The notes: generated from the letters alone by a model not told the origin. A stretch of DNA of 19,475 nt from JAVBNW01 sp031551255 (GCA_031551255.1 JAVBNW010000010.1:1-19475); one strand, 5' to 3'; shown: positions 1 through 8,287, numbered from the stretch's first letter. Program-made: numbers and translations.

Positions 1-127
1 AGAGATTTTTTCGCAGGGCAAGGAGACGGAAGGAGGCGTAGCCGGCAGCTACGCTGACTGGAGCTCGACGCCGCCATGCGGGTAAAGGTCCGCTCGCATG
101 CTCTGCCTTTGGGGTTGGGCGACTATA
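1..127 (+). repeat. Repeat element copy A, truncated at window edge
   Basis: First of four related elements (A 1-127, B 8329-8488, C 11844-12000, D 17334-17500 on minus). Copy A starts inside the core, so its left arm lies outside the window. The core holds a T-run, a G/A-rich stretch, a hairpin CGTAGC-ccggca-type loop-GCTACG near 36-52, and ends GGTCCGCTCG near 96. The right arm, from CGCTCG to GACTATA, is nearly identical to the arm of copy B. It lies 3' of the feoA-like gene on the opposite strand. Reading frames through it are not believed to be coding. Confidence 0.8.
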
Positions 128-196
128 AATATTCTCGCTCACCTTATGCGCTCGTTTTGGCGTTTGGTCACTATATCGGGCCCATGCATCCGGGTA

Positions 197-445
197 TCAA
201 TCCTCAATAAGTATGTTCTTTGCGTCGTCAAGCCTGAGCGAAAGCTCATAGCCGCGCACGTTGCACTCCATAGGGTCTCCCAGCGGAGCGACTTTACGCA
301 CGAAGATCTGCGTGCCGGGGGTAAGCCCCATATCCACCAGCCTGCGCTTCACCGGCCCAACCCCGTGAATTGCGATGATAATGCCGGATTCACCTGGCTT
401 AAGCTGCGCCAAGTTGCGCTTATCTTCCACGCATATCCCCCCCAT
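197..445 (-). CDS. FeoA-domain protein (small SH3-like iron-transport accessory)
   Basis: About 82 residues covering one FeoA domain. Recognisable segments are LKPGESGIII, the GVGPVKRRLVDMGLTPGT core and VRGYELSLRLDDAKNILIE, which form the small SH3-like beta barrel of the family. FeoA proteins act in the cytoplasm with the ferrous iron permease FeoB; lone copies are also common and their role is less clear. No feoB is visible here. The open frame runs upstream to 640, but the promoter (-10 at 489-494) puts the transcript start near 482, so longer starts are excluded. ATG 445 has its AGGGG too close. GTG 430, with a G-run six bases upstream, is an equally good start giving 77 residues. Confidence 0.8.
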   Translation of the reverse strand: MGGICVEDKRNLAQLKPGESGIIIAIHGVGPVKRRLVDMGLTPGTQIFVRKVAPLGDPMECNVRGYELSLRLDDAKNILIED

Positions 446-472
446 TTCCCCTGCCTGCGCGCCGCCGCGTAC

Positions 473-490
473 TTGATCAATTATTATCAA
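473..490 (-). promoter_or_regulatory. Fur-box-like dyad over the feoA transcription start
   Basis: The minus strand reads TTGATAATAATTGATCAA, with TTGAT and ATCAA arms. Apart from one inserted base it resembles the 7-1-7 Fur box TGATAAT-N-ATTATCA known from Bacillus. It overlaps the -10 and predicted start site, where a repressor would block transcription. The sub-string TAATTGATCA recurs upstream of znuA. The identity of the binding protein is inference. Confidence 0.4.
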
Positions 491-517
491 CATAGTATGT
501 CGCATGCGTTCTGTCAA
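489..517 (-). promoter_or_regulatory. Promoter of the feoA-like gene
   Basis: On the minus strand a perfect -35 TTGACA (512-517) is followed after 17 bases by TATGTT (489-494, four of six consensus positions). Transcription would start near 482. This placement decides the start codon of the gene, since upstream in-frame ATGs lie before the transcript start. Confidence 0.65.
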
Positions 518-617
518 GAAAAATGTTTCACACGGCAAACAATGTGCGGCTCGTTTTTGGGCCGGCAGCCGGGACGTGCAGGCAAGTTTTCCCCATTTTT
601 GAGAAACGGTGTTGTAA

Positions 618-646
618 TTGACCCTACATTTCGGATACACTATCCT
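618..646 (+). promoter_or_regulatory. Promoter of the hybrid sensor kinase gene
   Basis: TTGACC (618-623) and TATCCT (641-646) are separated by exactly 17 bases, giving a start near 653 and a leader of about 40 bases before the ATG at 692. This is a housekeeping sigma-A type promoter by sequence. Confidence 0.55.
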
Positions 647-691
647 TATGTTCTATCTTTTCCCATCATCATACGATAAGGAAGAGACGCA

Positions 692-3600
692 ATGCGCAAA
701 ACGGCGTTCGTTCTTATTCTACTTTTATTGCTGCCGCTTTTTGCCTGCTCGGGCGCTGTAGAAAACGCACAGGAAAAAAACGCGCGCTATATCGCCGATT
801 ACCGCACCATCCCCGGGATAACGCAGGAAGATATCCGTGCGATCGAGGCGCTGAAGGCGCAGGGCGCAAGGTTTACGTATGGGGCGATGGTCAGCGACGA
901 GGCGTTTGAATTCGGCGACGGATCGCGCGGGGGCTTTTCCGTTTTGTTTTGTTCCATGCTTTCCGAAATGTTCGGCATGCCTTTCGAACACAAGTTTTAC
1001 GAGTGGGATCCGCTGCTCGCGCAACTCAACAGCGGCGAGCTGGATTTTACCGGCGAACTGACCGCCACGCCGGAGCGCGCGGAGCAATACCTCATGACGG
1101 ACGCCATCTGTGAGCGCACCATCAAAATATTCACGAATCGCGATGCCGAAAATATCCGCACGATCGCCAGAGAGCGCACGCTCCGCTTTGCCTTTTTAGA
1201 GGGAACGGTGACGCAGGCGCAGGTGAAAGGCGTTACGGATGCAACCTTCGAAACCCTGTATGTGGCTTCCTATGCGGAAGCCGCGGAACTTTTGCGTTTG
1301 CAGGCAATCGACGCATTTTTTGAAGAATCGCTGGCTACCTATCATTTTGAGCAAAACGCCTTCATTCAAATCGAAGATTATTTCCCGCTCATCTACTCGC
1401 CCGTTTCCTTGACGACGGCCAATGCCGACTATGCGCCGATTATCAACGTGGTTAAGTGCTATCTCAAAAACGGCGGCATCGCCCATCTTGCTAAACTGTA
1501 TTCCCTCGGCAGCCGCGACTATTTGCGCCATAAGCTGGATATGAGCTTTACCGACGAGGAACGCGCATACGTTGCCCGGATGAGGGAGCTTGGCGAGCCC
1601 ATCAAAATCGTCGCCGAATCGGACAATTACCCGGTTTGCTTTTACAACGAAAACGAACAGGTGTTTCAAGGCATCGCGATCGACATCCTCGGCGATATTT
1701 CCAGCTTCACCGGCCTCATTTTTGAACCCGTAAACGAGCCCGGAACGCCGCTGCCCGATATTGTAAAGAGCCTGCACGACGGCGAGGCCTCGATGATTAC
1801 CGGCCTTATGTATACCAGCGCCCGCAAAGGCACTTTTTTATGGGCTGCCGAGCCGTATGCAAGCGATGAATATGCGCTGCTTGCAAAAGCCGAGCAAGAG
1901 GACATCGGCATCAACCAGATTTTATACTATTCTATAGGGCTGATCCGGGGCAGCGCCTATGCCGCGATCTACAACGAATGGTTCCCAAGCAACGCCAACA
2001 GCACTTTTTACGCCACGGAGGACGACGCGTTTAGGGCGCTCAAGGAAGGCAAAGTCGATTTTGTGATGGCGTCGTACAATACGCTTTTAAGCCGTGCGAA
2101 TTACCGGGAAGAAACGGGATTTAAAGCGAGCATCGTCTTCGATCACGATTTATATTCCCGCTTCGGCTTTCATACGAGCGAGCAGCAGCTTTGCTCAGTC
2201 ATCGACAAGGCGCAGCTCGTCGTGCCGGTGGAGGAAATCAACGACCGCTGGACGCGCAGGATGTTCGACTATGAAAATAAGCTGATGCGCGATATCATCC
2301 CGTATTTAATCATGTTCATCGGCGCGTTGGCAATATCGCTCGTGGCCGTGGGCACGTTGCACTTGAAGAACAGGCGGCTTGGGAAAAACCTTGAAAGACT
2401 CGTGCAAGACAGAACCCACGCGTTGGCGATGCAGACATCCACGCTGACGACCGTATTTTCTTCGATTCCGGATCTCGTATTTTGTAAGGACAAGGAAGGC
2501 AGGTTTACTCAGTGCAATCGCAGCTTTGAGCGCTATGTCGATCGGAGTGAAGATGAAATCGTGGGGCTGACGGGCGAAGAGGTCTTCGGCATGACGGTTA
2601 AGGAGCACGAGGGGTATTCCCTCGTGGAGGCCGAGGTGATGCGCACGCGCGTCAGCAGGGTCGCGGAGGAGAGCGTTTACTCTCCCTATAGCGGTACGGC
2701 GCGCCTGTTTGAAATCGTCCGGACGCCACTGATGCAAAACGACGAGGTCGTAGGCCTGCTGGGCATCGCCCGCGACATTACCGAGCGCAAGGCGATCGAG
2801 GCCGCGGCACAAGTCGCCTCTCGGGCAAAGAGCGATTTTCTTGCGCGCGTCAGCCATGAAATACGCACGCCGCTCAACGCCATCATCGGCATGACGCGCA
2901 TCGCCCGCAATTCGATTCAGGATCAGGACAAGGCGCTGCGCTCCATAGACGAGATTACATCGGCCTCGTCGCACTTGCTGGGCATTATCAACGATGTGCT
3001 GGATATGTCGAAAATAGAATCCGGCAAGTTCGAAATCGCCAAGGAGCCCTTTGTTCTCGCCACGGCGATGTCGGAAGTTTCGAGCATCATTTCCCAGCGC
3101 TGCAAAGAAAAGTTTATCTCCTTCACTACGAACGTGCGCGATCTTCCGGGCGTGCATGTTATCGGCGATAAGCTCAGGCTCAACCAGGTTTTGATCAACC
3201 TGCTGGGCAATGCCGTAAAATTCACAGGAGCGGACGGCAGGGTGGAATTCCGCGCGGAAGTCGCCTTGCAAACGCCTGAAGAGTTAGTCGTACACTTTGT
3301 TGTGGCGGATAGCGGCATCGGCATGTCCCGCGAGCAAATGAAGCGGCTGTTTGTCGCCTTCGAGCAGGCCGATTCGAGCATTTCCGCGCGCTATGGGGGC
3401 ACGGGACTTGGGTTGGCGATCAGCCAAAACCTGGTTTCGCTGATGGGCGGCACAATTGCGGCGCAGAGCAAAATCGGCGAAGGCTCTATATTTTCGTTCG
3501 AGCTTGCCTTCCCGCTGGCAAAGGGTATGGAAATCGCACAGCCCGAAAGTCGTTTTGAATCCCTCGATCTTAGCGGCAAAAAGATTTTACTGGCCGAGGA

Positions 3601-3955
3601 TATCGAGATTAACCGGGTTATTTTGCGGGAGTTGCTGGCCGACACGGGTGTCGTTATCGACGAAGCCTTCGACGGCGCGCAGGCGCTTGACATGTTCGAA
3701 CAATCGCCCGCGCATACGTACGACTTGATCTTTATGGATATCCAGATGCCTGTAATGGACGGCTACGAGGCGACACAGGCAATTCGCAGGCTCCCGCGGG
3801 AGGATGCTAAGGCCGTGCCGATCATCGCCATGACTGCCAATGCCTACCAGGAAGACGTGGATAAGGCTTTGGCGACGGGCATGAACGGCCACCTTGCCAA
3901 GCCGATCGATTTGGATATCGTACTGATGACGATAGCGAATGTATTGGGCATATAG
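692..3955 (+). CDS. Hybrid sensor histidine kinase with two periplasmic-binding-protein domains, PAS and receiver
   Basis: A 1087-residue BvgS-like membrane kinase. The N-terminus is a lipoprotein-type signal with lipobox LFAC. Two solute-binding-protein (SBP_bac_3-like) domains follow at roughly 55-275 and 300-520, then one membrane helix near 534-556, a PAS domain from about 585, a HisKA domain with H722 in SHEIRTPLN, an ATPase domain with NQVLINLLGNA, DSGIGM and GTGLGLAI motifs, and a C-terminal receiver from about 963 with acceptor D1016 in FMDIQMPVMDG. It should bind a small ligand outside the cell and pass phosphate internally from H722 to D1016. No Hpt domain or separate response regulator is nearby, so the output partner lies elsewhere. 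The start is supported by AAGGAAG seven bases upstream. The ligand is not predictable from sequence. Confidence 0.93.
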   Translation: MRKTAFVLILLLLLPLFACSGAVENAQEKNARYIADYRTIPGITQEDIRAIEALKAQGARFTYGAMVSDEAFEFGDGSRGGFSVLFCSMLSEMFGMPFEHKFYEWDPLLAQLNSGELDFTGELTATPERAEQYLMTDAICERTIKIFTNRDAENIRTIARERTLRFAFLEGTVTQAQVKGVTDATFETLYVASYAEAAELLRLQAIDAFFEESLATYHFEQNAFIQIEDYFPLIYSPVSLTTANADYAPIINVVKCYLKNGGIAHLAKLYSLGSRDYLRHKLDMSFTDEERAYVARMRELGEPIKIVAESDNYPVCFYNENEQVFQGIAIDILGDISSFTGLIFEPVNEPGTPLPDIVKSLHDGEASMITGLMYTSARKGTFLWAAEPYASDEYALLAKAEQEDIGINQILYYSIGLIRGSAYAAIYNEWFPSNANSTFYATEDDAFRALKEGKVDFVMASYNTLLSRANYREETGFKASIVFDHDLYSRFGFHTSEQQLCSVIDKAQLVVPVEEINDRWTRRMFDYENKLMRDIIPYLIMFIGALAISLVAVGTLHLKNRRLGKNLERLVQDRTHALAMQTSTLTTVFSSIPDLVFCKDKEGRFTQCNRSFERYVDRSEDEIVGLTGEEVFGMTVKEHEGYSLVEAEVMRTRVSRVAEESVYSPYSGTARLFEIVRTPLMQNDEVVGLLGIARDITERKAIEAAAQVASRAKSDFLARVSHEIRTPLNAIIGMTRIARNSIQDQDKALRSIDEITSASSHLLGIINDVLDMSKIESGKFEIAKEPFVLATAMSEVSSIISQRCKEKFISFTTNVRDLPGVHVIGDKLRLNQVLINLLGNAVKFTGADGRVEFRAEVALQTPEELVVHFVVADSGIGMSREQMKRLFVAFEQADSSISARYGGTGLGLAISQNLVSLMGGTIAAQSKIGEGSIFSFELAFPLAKGMEIAQPESRFESLDLSGKKILLAEDIEINRVILRELLADTGVVIDEAFDGAQALDMFEQSPAHTYDLIFMDIQMPVMDGYEATQAIRRLPREDAKAVPIIAMTANAYQEDVDKALATGMNGHLAKPIDLDIVLMTIANVLGI

Positions 3956-4067
3956 GGTATCTACGTTTGTTAGGTTACACCGCTTTCTTTCGTCCAATAG
4001 CCAGGCTTTCCATACATAGAACACACTTCTTGTTAACCCGGCGTTTTCGCCTTGCCTTATTTTCCTG

Positions 4068-4096
4068 TTGCGCAAATCCATACTGTGCTATATAAT
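4068..4096 (+). promoter_or_regulatory. Promoter of the chemotaxis receptor gene
   Basis: A perfect TATAAT (4091-4096) lies 17 bases after TTGCGC (4068-4073). Transcription would start near 4103, leaving a leader of about 90 bases that carries a direct repeat. The -35 is weak (three of six), so an activator or other control is possible. The 239-base gap between the two sensory genes holds this promoter and the repeat; no terminator for the kinase gene was seen. Confidence 0.5.
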
Positions 4097-4148
4097 GCAA
4101 CTGCTTCCATTTTTTTTGTTTCATTCGTACCTTTCAATCGAAAAATTT

Positions 4149-4181
4149 GTTCATAATCAATTGAATCGTTCAATAATCAAT
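4149..4181 (+). promoter_or_regulatory. Direct repeat in the leader of the chemotaxis receptor gene
   Basis: GTTCATAATCAAT (4149-4161) and GTTCAATAATCAAT (4168-4181) form a direct repeat with a 19-base period, close to two helical turns. It lies between the promoter and the start codon, where a bound protein could repress. Part of it, TTGAATCGTTC followed by AATAA, recurs upstream of the diguanylate cyclase gene (13353-13370, minus). Confidence 0.35.
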
Positions 4182-4194
4182 AGGCGGTGCCAAT

Positions 4195-5928
4195 GTGAAA
4201 AAACAGCATGTATCCTTATCTGTTCGCGTGTCGCTCATCGTACTAGGCGCGTTGATCCTCAGCGCAGCCATCATCGGCATCTTCAGTTTCGTGCTCAACC
4301 GCAGGGATGCGATCGACCTTAACGCCGAAAGAGCGCGCGCTATCGCCAATTCCATGGCCGCGATCGTAGATCCGGATGCGTTTGAGCAAGCCTTGGATAC
4401 GGGCGAAAAGAATGATTTTTGGTATACCTACAAAGGCGCGCTCGATAAGACGTACGAGAGCAACGACGTGCGTTATTTGTACGTAATCGACAGCCATTAC
4501 GGAAGCTCCGTTCGCTACTTTGCCGAGGGGTACCCCGCCTCCGGCCGGGAAGATACCGCCTGCGACCTTGGCGATGAACAGCCCGCCAATTATTTTGCGC
4601 AAGAAATCTTCGATACGGTACGCACCGGCAGCAGCACGGCGACGGGTATCTACTACCTGGATGATTACGGCAACATGGTATCCGGCTTTGCGCCGATCCT
4701 CGGCTCCGGCGGAAACGTAATCGGCGCCGTGGGCGTGGATCTTAACGTGGACAGCGTCGTGGCATCGGCGCGCCAGTTCGGCCTCATGATCATCTTGATT
4801 GCCGCGGTACTGTGCGCGGCCGCCGGCGTAATCGTTGCACTGTACATTAAGCGCGCGGTGGGCAGCCCGCTTATGGCGCTGAAGCAAGCGGCGGAAAGGC
4901 TGTCCGCCGGAGACATCGATATCAGCGTTTCTTCCTCGCGAAGCGACGAAATCGGCATGTTAATCGTATCCTTCCAACACATGGTAAGCGCGACAAGGAA
5001 GCAGGCGCGGGCGATGGAGGCCCTCGCGGGCGGAGATCTTACCATTCACGTGGAACCCCGCTGCGAAAGCGACGTGATGGGCATGGCGATCATGCGAACG
5101 CTCGCCAATCTAAACGACATGTTTGCCGACATCAACGCAAGCACCGAGCAGGTGTCCTTCGGTTCCCGCCAAATGGCCGACGGCGCGCAGGCGCTGGCGG
5201 AGGGCGCCACCGAACAGGCCGCTACCGTGGAGCTGCTTTCGCGATCCATCGGGGCCATGGCGGAGCAGACGCAGACAAACGCGCACATGGCCGAAAAGGC
5301 GGCTTCTCTGGCCGACGCGATCAAGCAGAACGCCGAAAAAGGAACCGAACAGATGGATCTGATGATCAAGGCCGTCACGGAGATCGACGAGGCGAGCCAG
5401 GCAATTGGCAAGGTGATCAAGGTGATCGACGACATCGCGTTCCAAACGAACATCCTGGCGATCAACGCGGCGGTGGAGGCCGCGCACGCCGGCGCGCAGG
5501 GCAAGGGCTTTGCGGTGGTTGCAGAAGAGGTGCGCACCTTGGCGCAAAAGAGCGCCGATTCGGCGAAGGACACCGGCAGGCTCATCGAAAACTCGCTGGA
5601 AAAGGCCAGGTTGGGCGTGGAAATCGCCGGTGGCACCTCGGCATCCTTGTCTGAAATCGTGGCGGGCATCAACGAATCGAGCGCCGTGGTGGCGGAAATC
5701 GCACAGTCATCCAAAGAACAGAGCGAGGCGATTTTACAGATCAACACCGGCATCGACCAGGTTGCCCAGGTGATACAGCAAAACAGCGCCACCGCGCAGC
5801 AGAGCGCCGCGGCGAGCGAGGAGATCAGCGTACAGGCCGACACGCTCGAAAGCCTGGTATCGCGCTTTTCGTTGCGCCAAAGCGAGCGCCCCGAACTTCC
5901 TTCGCGCGCGCGCGGCGCCCGGCTATAG
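4195..5928 (+). CDS. Methyl-accepting chemotaxis protein
   Basis: A 577-residue transmembrane receptor. TM1 lies at about 13-35, then an extracytoplasmic domain of about 160 residues with a Cache-like pattern (RYLYVI, GAVGVDLNV), TM2 near 196-218, a HAMP linker, and a long coiled-coil signalling domain. The conserved hairpin tip is present near 410-440 (IDDIAFQTNILAINAAVEAA) and contacts CheA and CheW in this family. There is no C-terminal pentapeptide tether. The start is GTG at 4195 with a weak Shine-Dalgarno; no better start sits before TM1. No che genes are in the window, so the receptor probably feeds an array encoded elsewhere. Its ligand is unknown; the preceding ligand-binding kinase suggests related sensing, but that is inference. 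Confidence 0.93.
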   Translation: MKKQHVSLSVRVSLIVLGALILSAAIIGIFSFVLNRRDAIDLNAERARAIANSMAAIVDPDAFEQALDTGEKNDFWYTYKGALDKTYESNDVRYLYVIDSHYGSSVRYFAEGYPASGREDTACDLGDEQPANYFAQEIFDTVRTGSSTATGIYYLDDYGNMVSGFAPILGSGGNVIGAVGVDLNVDSVVASARQFGLMIILIAAVLCAAAGVIVALYIKRAVGSPLMALKQAAERLSAGDIDISVSSSRSDEIGMLIVSFQHMVSATRKQARAMEALAGGDLTIHVEPRCESDVMGMAIMRTLANLNDMFADINASTEQVSFGSRQMADGAQALAEGATEQAATVELLSRSIGAMAEQTQTNAHMAEKAASLADAIKQNAEKGTEQMDLMIKAVTEIDEASQAIGKVIKVIDDIAFQTNILAINAAVEAAHAGAQGKGFAVVAEEVRTLAQKSADSAKDTGRLIENSLEKARLGVEIAGGTSASLSEIVAGINESSAVVAEIAQSSKEQSEAILQINTGIDQVAQVIQQNSATAQQSAAASEEISVQADTLESLVSRFSLRQSERPELPSRARGARL

Positions 5929-5969
5929 GGCAGGACTCCATTCCTTCGCATAACTGCGGATCGAAAAAC

Positions 5970-6009
5970 AAAAGGCGATGCAAGAGTTTTTACTTTTGCA
6001 TCGCCTTTT
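5970..6009. terminator. Bidirectional intrinsic terminator
   Basis: A perfect 14-bp inverted repeat, AAAAGGCGATGCAA (5970-5983) and TTGCATCGCCTTTT (5996-6009), flanks a 12-base loop. An A-run precedes it and a T-run follows, so it can end the chemotaxis transcript on plus and the hydrolase transcript on minus. It sits exactly between these two convergent genes. Confidence 0.9.
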
Positions 6010-6023
6010 TATCGAATGGTATA

Positions 6024-6782
6024 CTATTTCAACTTTGCGGTGAGCCACCGGATGGCCTCGTCCTGCATCTCGCGGGTGGCGGCGTGCGCGACGCCGGGGT
6101 ACTCGATGTATCGATAGTCGCCCGGATGCTCCCGGTAAAGGGGCCTAAGCCTCTCGTCCAGCCGCCGCGTGCCGCCGACCGGCACGATGGTATCCTCCAC
6201 GCCGGATTGCACAAACAGCGCCGTGGGATGCATCTTTTCAAAATGCCTAAGCGGGCTGTGCGCGATCACTTCCTCGCGCGTGGATTGGCAAATGCTCTGC
6301 CAATCCGGGCTGTTTCCGTACTTGTCCTCCAGATCGGGCGAGCCGATGAGCGGCGCGGCGGCGGCAATGCGAGGGTCTTTCGTCATGGTCATAAAGGCAA
6401 CGTACCCGCCCTGGGATATGCCGGTTATACCCACTTTCGCGGCGTTTACCCGCGCGTCGCCCGTATAATAATCGATGAGCCGCGTCATATCGCCCGCCAT
6501 GGTTAGAAGCAGGTTCAGGTAATTTTTCTTGTACACGGCAGGTTCCAGGCGCTCGGCAAGCTTCCCGTCGCTGCGGCGCCCGTGCCACACCGCATCGACG
6601 CATACGCAAAAGTGCCCCGCCTGCGCTAATTTAACGGCCATGGGCAGCATATCGTACGCACAGCCGGTGGTGCCGTGGTTCAGCAGCACCAGCGGCCTCG
6701 CTTCGTCAATTTCGCTATAGCAGGCGATGACCGGAATGCCGCCCGGCTCGACCGTCGTCTCTTCAAGAATCCATCGGTTCAT
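6024..6782 (-). CDS. Alpha/beta hydrolase (dienelactone hydrolase or acyl-peptidase-like)
   Basis: About 252 residues with the alpha/beta-hydrolase fold. The oxyanion region is LLNHGTTG, the nucleophile elbow GISQGGY holds Ser123, and Asp197 (VEDTIVP) and His233 (GVAHA) complete a credible triad. These proteins are cytoplasmic esterases or peptidases; substrate cannot be assigned. No signal peptide is seen. The frame extends upstream to a TTG at 6860 overlapping pfkA, but ATG 6782 begins where the conserved part starts, so it was chosen despite a weak GGTGA site. It lies 67 bases after pfkA on the same strand and ends at the shared terminator, so co-transcription with pfkA is likely. Confidence 0.85.
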   Translation of the reverse strand: MNRWILEETTVEPGGIPVIACYSEIDEARPLVLLNHGTTGCAYDMLPMAVKLAQAGHFCVCVDAVWHGRRSDGKLAERLEPAVYKKNYLNLLLTMAGDMTRLIDYYTGDARVNAAKVGITGISQGGYVAFMTMTKDPRIAAAAPLIGSPDLEDKYGNSPDWQSICQSTREEVIAHSPLRHFEKMHPTALFVQSGVEDTIVPVGGTRRLDERLRPLYREHPGDYRYIEYPGVAHAATREMQDEAIRWLTAKLK

Positions 6783-6849
6783 GCGTATCACCGCGCTTTT
6801 CTTGTTTTGCCCATCTTTATGCCGAGGCGTGCTGCAAAAACGTCCGTTT

Positions 6850-7920
6850 TCAGCGGGCAAGCACGTCGGCGATGTCGATCAGATCGAGCCTGGGCACGCG
6901 TGCGGTCGCCACCGCGGTCGAGATATCCTCGTCGTACACCCTGTTGCGCTGAACGCCCACGCAGTGGCAGTTTTCTCCCGCCAGCAGCACCTTTACCGCG
7001 TGATACCCGAGCGTCGACGCGAGCACGCGGTCGGATGCCGAGGGCGAACCACCGCGCTGCACGTGCGCGAAATCCACCGAACGCGAATCGAAGCGGTAGC
7101 CGTCGGGCGCGACATATTGGTTGATTTGCCTGGATACGTATTCGGCGGTAAACGTCGGCGTTTTGCCGGGCATAAGGTGCATGCCTTCCGCCATGACGAT
7201 GATGCCGTATTCCTTCTTGCGCGTGCGGGCCTTGTTGAGCTTATCGTAAATATACTGGAGCCACGCGTTATCCGACGTGTCCTTTTCGGGGATCAAAATC
7301 GCCTCCGCGCCTGCCGCGATGCCCGCGTAAATGGCGATATCTCCACAATATCTGCCCATGACCTCCACGACAGAAATGCGATCGTGCGACGCCATCGTAT
7401 CGCGCAGATTGTTGATCAAATGCACGCAGGTATTGACTGCGGTGTCAAAACCGATCGTAAAATCCGTGTAAGCCAGGTCGTTGTCGATGGTGCAGGGCAA
7501 GCCGACGACGCGCAAATCCGTATGCTCGCTGGCGAGCAGGTTTGCGCCCTGGAAGCTGCCGTCCCCGCCGAGCACGACCAGCGCATCGATCTTATGCTGC
7601 TTAAGGCTCGCATAGCATTGATCGCGCACGGCCTTGTCGGTGCGAAAAGCATCCAGCCGCGCCGTGCGCAGAATCGTGCCGCCGCGCTGCAAAATATCGC
7701 CCACCGAGCCCGCGGTCAGCTTGCGAAACCGTCCCTCTTTCAGGCCCCGGTAGCCTTCGTCGATGCCGAACACCACCAGCTTTCTTGACAAGGCTGCGCG
7801 GGTTACCGCGCGAATGGCGGCGTTCATACCCGGAGAATCTCCTCCGCTGGTGAGAATGGCGATGCGCTTGATATGGTTTTTGTTCTTCACCTTTTGAAGG
7901 TTGATGTCCTGAAGTTCCAT
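6850..7920 (-). CDS. pfkA: 6-phosphofructokinase, PfkA family
   Basis: Phosphorylates fructose 6-phosphate to fructose 1,6-bisphosphate in glycolysis. At 356 residues it is longer than the usual roughly 320, partly through an N-terminal extension of about 18 residues. Visible motifs are the nucleotide loop TSGGDSPGMNAAIRA (24-38), GGDGS (118-122), the catalytic TIDND (144-148, base D146) and MGR (188-190). Gly121 at the GGDGS position (Gly104 in E. coli) indicates ATP rather than pyrophosphate use. The second selectivity position, just before TIDND (Gly124 in E. coli, Lys in pyrophosphate enzymes), is Cys143, which is unusual. AGAGGGA five bases upstream supports ATG 7920. It follows mtrB by 124 bases and precedes a hydrolase gene. 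Confidence 0.93.
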   Translation of the reverse strand: MELQDINLQKVKNKNHIKRIAILTSGGDSPGMNAAIRAVTRAALSRKLVVFGIDEGYRGLKEGRFRKLTAGSVGDILQRGGTILRTARLDAFRTDKAVRDQCYASLKQHKIDALVVLGGDGSFQGANLLASEHTDLRVVGLPCTIDNDLAYTDFTIGFDTAVNTCVHLINNLRDTMASHDRISVVEVMGRYCGDIAIYAGIAAGAEAILIPEKDTSDNAWLQYIYDKLNKARTRKKEYGIIVMAEGMHLMPGKTPTFTAEYVSRQINQYVAPDGYRFDSRSVDFAHVQRGGSPSASDRVLASTLGYHAVKVLLAGENCHCVGVQRNRVYDEDISTAVATARVPRLDLIDIADVLAR

Positions 7921-8044
7921 GCTATCCCTCTTTTATTGTGAAAATCTTTATCCGTCGCCGCGGCAACGCTCAAGCAGGGGCGTTCCCTTTGCTCCGTGCA
8001 TTTTAAATGGTGTTGCGGCAAGCGGGCGGTAATGCGAGGCCATA

Positions 8045-8287
8045 CTATGCTTCGCCGTCGCCGGAGATGACTTGGCCGTGGCGCGACATGATGAGCGCTT
8101 TTCCGCGGATCTTCATGGCGGAAATATTCTGGGTGAACTGCGCGGCCATCACTTCGCCGCGGTCGAGCTTTTCGGTATGCTGAAGCTTGGTCTCCCTGCC
8201 GCGGGTGATGCCGATGATCGTCACGCCATCCTCCAGCGCCTTGATGATCAAAAAATCCTGGCCGGAGTCCCAAAGTTCGCGCTCCAT
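8045..8287 (-). CDS. mtrB: Tryptophan RNA-binding attenuation protein (TRAP)
   Basis: An 80-residue homologue of Bacillus MtrB, aligned throughout without gaps at an offset of three. TRAP forms an 11-subunit ring that, with bound tryptophan, wraps RNA carrying GAG/UAG triplets and attenuates trp genes. The RNA-binding trio K37, K56, R58 of B. subtilis corresponds to K40, K59, R61 here. Tryptophan-pocket residues T25, T30, Q47, T49 and S53 correspond to T28, T33, Q50, T52 and S56; His51 is replaced by Asn54. The frame opens at 8347, but ATG 8287 with AAAGGGG about seven bases upstream matches the family length and was chosen. It lies upstream of pfkA rather than with folE or trp genes. No trp gene or anti-TRAP gene is visible. 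Confidence 0.9.
   Translation of the reverse strand: MERELWDSGQDFLIIKALEDGVTIIGITRGRETKLQHTEKLDRGEVMAAQFTQNISAMKIRGKALIMSRHGQVISGDGEA

Noticed and set aside
98..679. 193-residue plus-strand open frame
   Set aside because: It runs through the arm of repeat A, antisense through the FeoA gene and over the kinase promoter. It has no family resemblance or ribosome site.
2306..3271. 321-residue minus-strand open frame
   Set aside because: It is the antisense of the hybrid kinase and shows no recognisable protein features.
6727..7788. 353-residue plus-strand open frame
   Set aside because: It is the antisense of pfkA, which has clear catalytic motifs; long shadows are common in GC-rich coding DNA.
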